Source of the DNA: Altererythrobacter sp.
Lineage (GTDB): Bacteria; Pseudomonadota; Alphaproteobacteria; Sphingomonadales; Sphingomonadaceae
DNA length: 5,754 bases
Assembly: GCA_011524425.1 (NCBI GenBank)
Contig: WTKI01000268.1
Location: 1-5,754 of the forward strand
Direction of reading: 5' to 3'
Position numbers and translations under genes: made by a program. This document shows positions 1 to 5,754 of the stretch, in pieces. The notes beneath the pieces were generated by a model. The model searched no databases, was not told the DNA's origin, and saw only the letters and a program-made list of their open reading frames with translations. How positions within the stretch are numbered: position 1 is the stretch's first letter; every line of letters begins with the position of its first letter.

Positions 1-2311
1 ATTCATCGCATTCATCCAGCAAAAACTCAAAATGCGCGCGATCTGCCTCCGGATCCGCGCTGACCATTGCATCGAGCAGTCCGTCGCGCTCGGCACCTTG
101 CGCTTGCTCCCCAAATACATGCAGGCCGTGGGGTATCAACGTCTGTTCAAGTTCGTAAAGCTGGCCGCTCAATTCACTGATATCGCCCACCTCGATATCG
201 AGAGCTTCGCATTGGTCCGAAATCAAACCGGCGAGGCTTTCACGCTCGGCGCCTTCTTCCGCGCTGCGCCAGCGATCCACACTGACTTTGAGTTCGGCAA
301 AACCCTTGTAAAGGCCTGCCTGTGCCAAAGGCGGAGTAAGGTAGCTGATCAAACTCGCTGCGGAACGTCGTTTTGCGACCAGTCCTTCAGTTGGATTGTT
401 GGAGGCATAAAGATAGTAATTGGGCAAATCGCCAAGCAGACGTTCAGGCCAGCAGTCGCCGGACAACCCCGCTTGCTTGCCCGGCATAAATTCAAGCGCG
501 CCGTGCGTACCAAAGTGGACTACCGCATTTGCGCCAAAATCCTTGCGCAGCCAGCCATAAAAGGCAGCAAAGGCATGGGTCGGGGCAAAGTCGCCGTCAA
601 ACAAAAGGCGCATAGGATCGCCTTCATATCCAAAGCCCGGCTGAACACCGACAAAGACATTGCCAAAGTGTGCGCCAAGGACTTGGATATGGGACCCATC
701 TGATTGGATCTTGCCTGGTGCGGGGCCCCACTGAGCTTCTATCTCATCAAGGCTCGCCTGGTTACGGACATAGTCATCCGCGCTAATCCTTGCAGCAACA
801 TTTGCTTCAGTCCCATAACGCTCTGCATTGCCTTTCAGGATCGCGTCGCGCAATTCGTCTACGCTGTTCGGTACATCCACCGCGTAGCCTTCATCCGCCA
901 AACGCTTCAGTGTCACGAGGAGGGATTCAAATACTGCAAGAAAAGCAGCTGAGCCCGTCGCACCGGCGTTAGGCGGGAAGTTGAAAATGACTAAGGCCAA
1001 CTTGCGCTCTGCACGCTCTGACTTGCGCAGTTGGATAAGCTTCAGGGTCTTCGCTGCAAGCGCTTCCGCGCGTTCCGGACAGCTTTGCATAGCCCGCACT
1101 TTACCAGAATTTTCGACTTCGCATTTGCGTTCACAACCGCTGCAATGTCCATCAATGCCATCAATGCGTCCGCCAAAGACACTCGGGCATGTCGCTCCGT
1201 CCAATTCCGGCAAGGAAACCATCATCGTAGCTTCGATCGGCATCAATCCTTGATGCCGTTGCCGCCATTCTTCGATCGACTGAAATTCAAGTGCGTGTGC
1301 CGCGATATAGGGCACATCAAGGTCGCTTAGGAGCGCGCTGGCCGCCTCTGTGTCGCTGTAGGCTGGCCCACCTACCAGAGAGAACCCGGTCAGATTTACG
1401 ATCGCGTCTACAGTTGGACGGCCATTCTTCATGAAGAACTGTTCAACTGCCGGCCTTGCATCAAGACCGCTTGCAAACGCTGGAATGACTTTCAGTCCTT
1501 CCGCTTCCATCGCTTTGATCACGCCATCATAATGGCCCGCATCATTACCCAGTAGGTAAGAGCGGAGCAGCAATAGTCCCACGGTACCATGCTTGCCCTT
1601 GCGACGCTGAACCAGCCTGAGGCTTTCTGAAATGCGTTGTTCTTTTGCAGGATGATACACCCCGTTTTCAGGGTATTCGACCGGGGGCTTGGATTTGGTA
1701 TGGCCGCGCCGCGCGATCCGGTTGCCATCAGCATAGCGATCTATCAAAGCCCGTGTCATGGCTATGACATTCTCTTCCGAACCAGACAGCCAGTATTGAA
1801 GCGTCAGGAAATAGGCCCGAACGTCCTGAGCAGTTCCAGGAATGAAGCGGAGAATTTGAGGCAAGCGCCTCAGCATTTTCATTTGACCAGCGCCGGAACT
1901 AGCACCAGCTTTCTTGGAGCCGCGGAGCCGCTTGAGCAACGCCAGCGGGCCTTTACTGGGCGCATCCATCCGGTAATTGCCAAGCTTTGTCAGCTTTACA
2001 ATTTCCCCGGCTGACATGAGCCCAAGGATGGCGTCACACTTCTCGCGCCGCGCTTCAAGATCGGGCAGGATCGCGCGAATATGATCGTCGAGAAACAGCA
2101 TCGACGCGATAATTATATCAGCCTTCGCAATACTCGCTTTGGCGTCAGCTAAAGCCAAGCTGTCGCGGTCCCAATCTGCCGCTGCATGCAATTCGAGTTC
2201 AATATTCTGACGGCTGAGCTTGGCAGCGGCTTTCTCAACCGCTCCTTTCAGATGGTTGTCCAGCGTTACGATCGTGACGCGCACTAAAGGGAAGAAGCTA
2301 CTATCGGGCAT
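1..2311 (-). CDS. bchH: Magnesium chelatase subunit H (BchH), 3' end beyond the window
   Basis: Large porphyrin-binding subunit of magnesium chelatase. With the AAA+ subunits BchI and BchD it inserts Mg2+ into protoporphyrin IX at the cost of ATP, the first committed step towards bacteriochlorophyll. Reading the minus strand from the ATG at 2311-2309 gives 770 codons without a stop or frameshift to the window edge. The family is about 1200 residues long, so roughly the last third is missing. The N-terminus ([19 protein letters not shown], from residue 10) matches the BchH N-terminal domain (about residues 10-170). The rest is the CobN/Mg-chelatase domain, with [19 protein letters not shown] from H599, [20 protein letters not shown] and [20 protein letters not shown]. 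Cysteines 375, 390, 393, 397 and 411 form a cluster. The start overlaps the end of bchB by 11 bases, has AAAGG six bases upstream, and implies translational coupling. CobN is the nearest paralogue, but the BchH N-terminal domain and the bch neighbours argue against it. Confidence 0.96.
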   Translation of the reverse strand, partial: MPDSSFFPLVRVTIVTLDNHLKGAVEKAAAKLSRQNIELELHAAADWDRDSLALADAKASIAKADIIIASMLFLDDHIRAILPDLEARREKCDAILGLMSAGEIVKLTKLGNYRMDAPSKGPLALLKRLRGSKKAGASSGAGQMKMLRRLPQILRFIPGTAQDVRAYFLTLQYWLSGSEENVIAMTRALIDRYADGNRIARRGHTKSKPPVEYPENGVYHPAKEQRISESLRLVQRRKGKHGTVGLLLLRSYLLGNDAGHYDGVIKAMEAEGLKVIPAFASGLDARPAVEQFFMKNGRPTVDAIVNLTGFSLVGGPAYSDTEAASALLSDLDVPYIAAHALEFQSIEEWRQRHQGLMPIEATMMVSLPELDGATCPSVFGGRIDGIDGHCSGCERKCEVENSGKVRAMQSCPERAEALAAKTLKLIQLRKSERAERKLALVIFNFPPNAGATGSAAFLAVFESLLVTLKRLADEGYAVDVPNSVDELRDAILKGNAERYGTEANVAARISADDYVRNQASLDEIEAQWGPAPGKIQSDGSHIQVLGAHFGNVFVGVQPGFGYEGDPMRLLFDGDFAPTHAFAAFYGWLRKDFGANAVVHFGTHGALEFMPGKQAGLSGDCWPERLLGDLPNYYLYASNNPTEGLVAKRRSAASLISYLTPPLAQAGLYKGFAELKVSVDRWRSAEEGAERESLAGLISDQCEALDIEVGDISELSGQLYELEQTLIPHGLHVFGEQAQGAERDGLLDAMVSADPEADRAHFEFLLDECDE

Positions 2312-3857
2312 AATATGCCTTTGCGTCGTAAAGTGTAGCGAGATCGATTTCGTCACGCCCTTCCTGAGCGGCAAAAGCTTCAGTGTTGCGGCGAGCTTTT
2401 CCGCGAACAAAGAAAGGAATTTTCTTAAGTTCGCTCTCCGCTTCGGCTGTCCATAGAGAGCTGTCCGTCAGCGCTTGAGAAGGTGACAAACTGGGACCTG
2501 CACTATCATTCGCGGGCTGTTGAGGCGCATGTGCTGCTAGATGTGAAGGACCCGCACTGTCAGAGAATTCAAAATCATCACGGAACATCGCCAGCAAATG
2601 CTCTTCTAGGCCCATCACTAGTGGATGGACCCAAGTGTCGAAGATGACATTGGCGCCTTCAAAACCCATCTGCGGGCTATGGCGAGCTGGGAAGTCCTGT
2701 ACATGCACAGGGGCTGAAATTACAGCGCACGGCATCCCCAGCCGCTTGGCAATGTGACGCTCCATCTGAGTGCCAAGTACAAGTTCTGGCGAAGCTTCAG
2801 CGATCGCTTGCTCAACCTTCAAATGATCATCCGTGATCAGCGGTTCGAGGCCATAATTTTGAGCTGCAGCACGGACGTCCCGAGCGAATTCACGATTGTA
2901 GCAACCAAGCCCGCAAAGCTCGAATCCCAGTTCTTCAACAGCGATCCGAGCCGCCGCGACTGCATGAGTCGCATCGCCGAACACAAAAACGCGCTTGCCG
3001 GTTAGATAGGTAGAATCGACAGAGCGGCTCCACCACGGCATGCGGGAATCGCTATCATCCAAGGCTGATGACGGATCGACTCCAGCCAAAGCGGCAACGG
3101 CTCGGATGAATTCACGCGTAGCATTGACCCCTATTGGGACCACTCGCACTGCGGGTTGATGGAATTCGCGCTCTAGCCAGCGCGCAGCCTCTTCCCCGAT
3201 CTCAGGATACAAGACGATGTTGAAATCTGCCTCGCCGATCTTGCTGATATCCTGAGGAGTAGCACCCAGCGGCGCGACACAATTTACGTCAATTCCAAGT
3301 TTAGTCAGAATTTTCTCAACTTCGATTATATCATCGCGGTGGCGAAAACCGAGAGCCGTAGGGCCGAGAATATTGACCGAAGGTCGCCCGCCAGCAGGGC
3401 CAGAAGGTTTAACTCCCTTATCCGCCAACTTGCGAACTATTTGATAGAAGCTCTCTGATGCACCCCAGTTTTCTTTGCGTTGGTAGCTCGGCAATTCCAA
3501 CGGAATGACCGGACAATCCAATCGCATTGCTTCCGCAAGACCTGCAGGGTCATCCTGAATCAGCTCCGCAGTGCAAGAAGCGCCTACCATCAAAGCGTCT
3601 GGTTTGAAGCGCTGCAAACAATCTGCCGCTGCATCCTGAAACAGTTGGGCAGTATCCTTGCCCAGATCGCGGGCTTGGAAAGTCGTGTAAGTGACAGGAG
3701 GGCGCTTGCCGCGCCGCTCAATCATAGTGAAGAGCAGGTCCGCATAAGTATCACCCTGAGGCGCATGCAGCAGATAATGCATGCCTTCCATGCCAGTTGC
3801 CACACGCATCGCTCCGACATGTGGAGGCCCTTCATATGTCCAGACAGACAGCTGCAT
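2301..3857 (-). CDS. bchB: Light-independent protochlorophyllide reductase subunit B (BchB)
   Basis: Subunit of the dark-operative protochlorophyllide oxidoreductase, a nitrogenase-like enzyme. BchL (ATP-driven Fe protein) passes electrons to the BchN2-BchB2 tetramer, which reduces the C17-C18 double bond of protochlorophyllide to give chlorophyllide a. The protein is 518 residues, the usual length. It opens with [20 protein letters not shown], typical of the family. Asp36 (in APQGDTYAD) and Cys95 (in GASCTAE) sit where the family places the aspartate ligand of the NB [4Fe-4S] cluster and a conserved cysteine. Asp281 in [13 protein letters not shown] probably corresponds to the catalytic aspartate described for Rhodobacter capsulatus BchB. 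FGDATH follows at about 293-298. After a Ser/Ala/Pro-rich linker (about 430-470) comes the small C-terminal domain with [15 protein letters not shown]. The start lies 3 bases after the bchN stop, with a strong GGAGG upstream. The end overlaps bchH by 11 bases. Cytoplasmic. Confidence 0.98.
   Translation of the reverse strand: MQLSVWTYEGPPHVGAMRVATGMEGMHYLLHAPQGDTYADLLFTMIERRGKRPPVTYTTFQARDLGKDTAQLFQDAAADCLQRFKPDALMVGASCTAELIQDDPAGLAEAMRLDCPVIPLELPSYQRKENWGASESFYQIVRKLADKGVKPSGPAGGRPSVNILGPTALGFRHRDDIIEVEKILTKLGIDVNCVAPLGATPQDISKIGEADFNIVLYPEIGEEAARWLEREFHQPAVRVVPIGVNATREFIRAVAALAGVDPSSALDDSDSRMPWWSRSVDSTYLTGKRVFVFGDATHAVAAARIAVEELGFELCGLGCYNREFARDVRAAAQNYGLEPLITDDHLKVEQAIAEASPELVLGTQMERHIAKRLGMPCAVISAPVHVQDFPARHSPQMGFEGANVIFDTWVHPLVMGLEEHLLAMFRDDFEFSDSAGPSHLAAHAPQQPANDSAGPSLSPSQALTDSSLWTAEAESELKKIPFFVRGKARRNTEAFAAQEGRDEIDLATLYDAKAYYAR
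2318..2322 (-). promoter_or_regulatory. Ribosome binding site of bchH
   Basis: The minus strand reads AAAGG, six bases before the ATG at 2311-2309. The site lies inside the last codons of bchB. It supports this ATG as the start, and the predicted protein begins about 10 residues before the conserved first beta strand of BchH. The match to the Shine-Dalgarno consensus is moderate, so re-initiation by ribosomes finishing bchB probably helps. Confidence 0.6.
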
Positions 3858-3860
3858 CGG

Positions 3861-5754
<1,894 letters not shown>

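Noticed and set aside
32..703. 223-residue plus-strand open frame
   Set aside because: It lies entirely antisense to bchH, resembles no protein family I recognise, and the bchH frame opposite has strong family motifs. It is a shadow of the coding strand.

Overview
The window is one stretch of a bacterial photosynthesis gene cluster. It carries four bacteriochlorophyll a biosynthesis genes, all on the minus strand and transcribed from the right edge towards the left: bchF (5' end outside the window), bchN, bchB and bchH (3' end outside the window). The order bchF-bchN-bchB-bchH is a standard purple-bacterial arrangement, and in related clusters it usually continues into bchL, bchM, lhaA and puhABC. 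Here those genes would lie beyond position 1.

The protein sequences are of the proteobacterial type (BchN and BchB align closely in memory with Rhodobacter homologues). The host is therefore most likely an alphaproteobacterial anoxygenic phototroph. An aerobic member of Sphingomonadales (Erythrobacter-like) is my best guess, but a gammaproteobacterial aerobic phototroph has a similar gene order and is not excluded. Base composition looks moderate in GC by eye.

Layout from right to left: bchF, 5754-5165, membrane-bound C3-vinyl hydratase, open at the window edge; bchN, 5168-3861, sharing the ATGA overlap with bchF; bchB, 3857-2301, starting 3 bases after the bchN stop and preceded by a strong GGAGG; bchH, 2311 to beyond 1, overlapping bchB by 11 bases. 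There is no intergenic space, so no internal promoter or terminator is visible and the set reads as one translationally coupled operon.

The products act in one pathway. BchH binds protoporphyrin IX and, with BchI and BchD, inserts magnesium, the first committed step. BchN and BchB form the catalytic part of the dark-operative protochlorophyllide reductase, which with BchL reduces ring D to give chlorophyllide a. BchF hydrates the C3 vinyl group on the way to bacteriochlorophyllide a. All metal-cluster ligands of BchN-BchB that I can check are present, so the enzyme looks functional.

I found no mobile element, CRISPR array, RNA gene or unknown gene. I see no previously undescribed system here. 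The observations worth a second look are the long BchF N-terminus without a visible start, a cysteine cluster in BchH, and a small repeated motif in the BchB linker.
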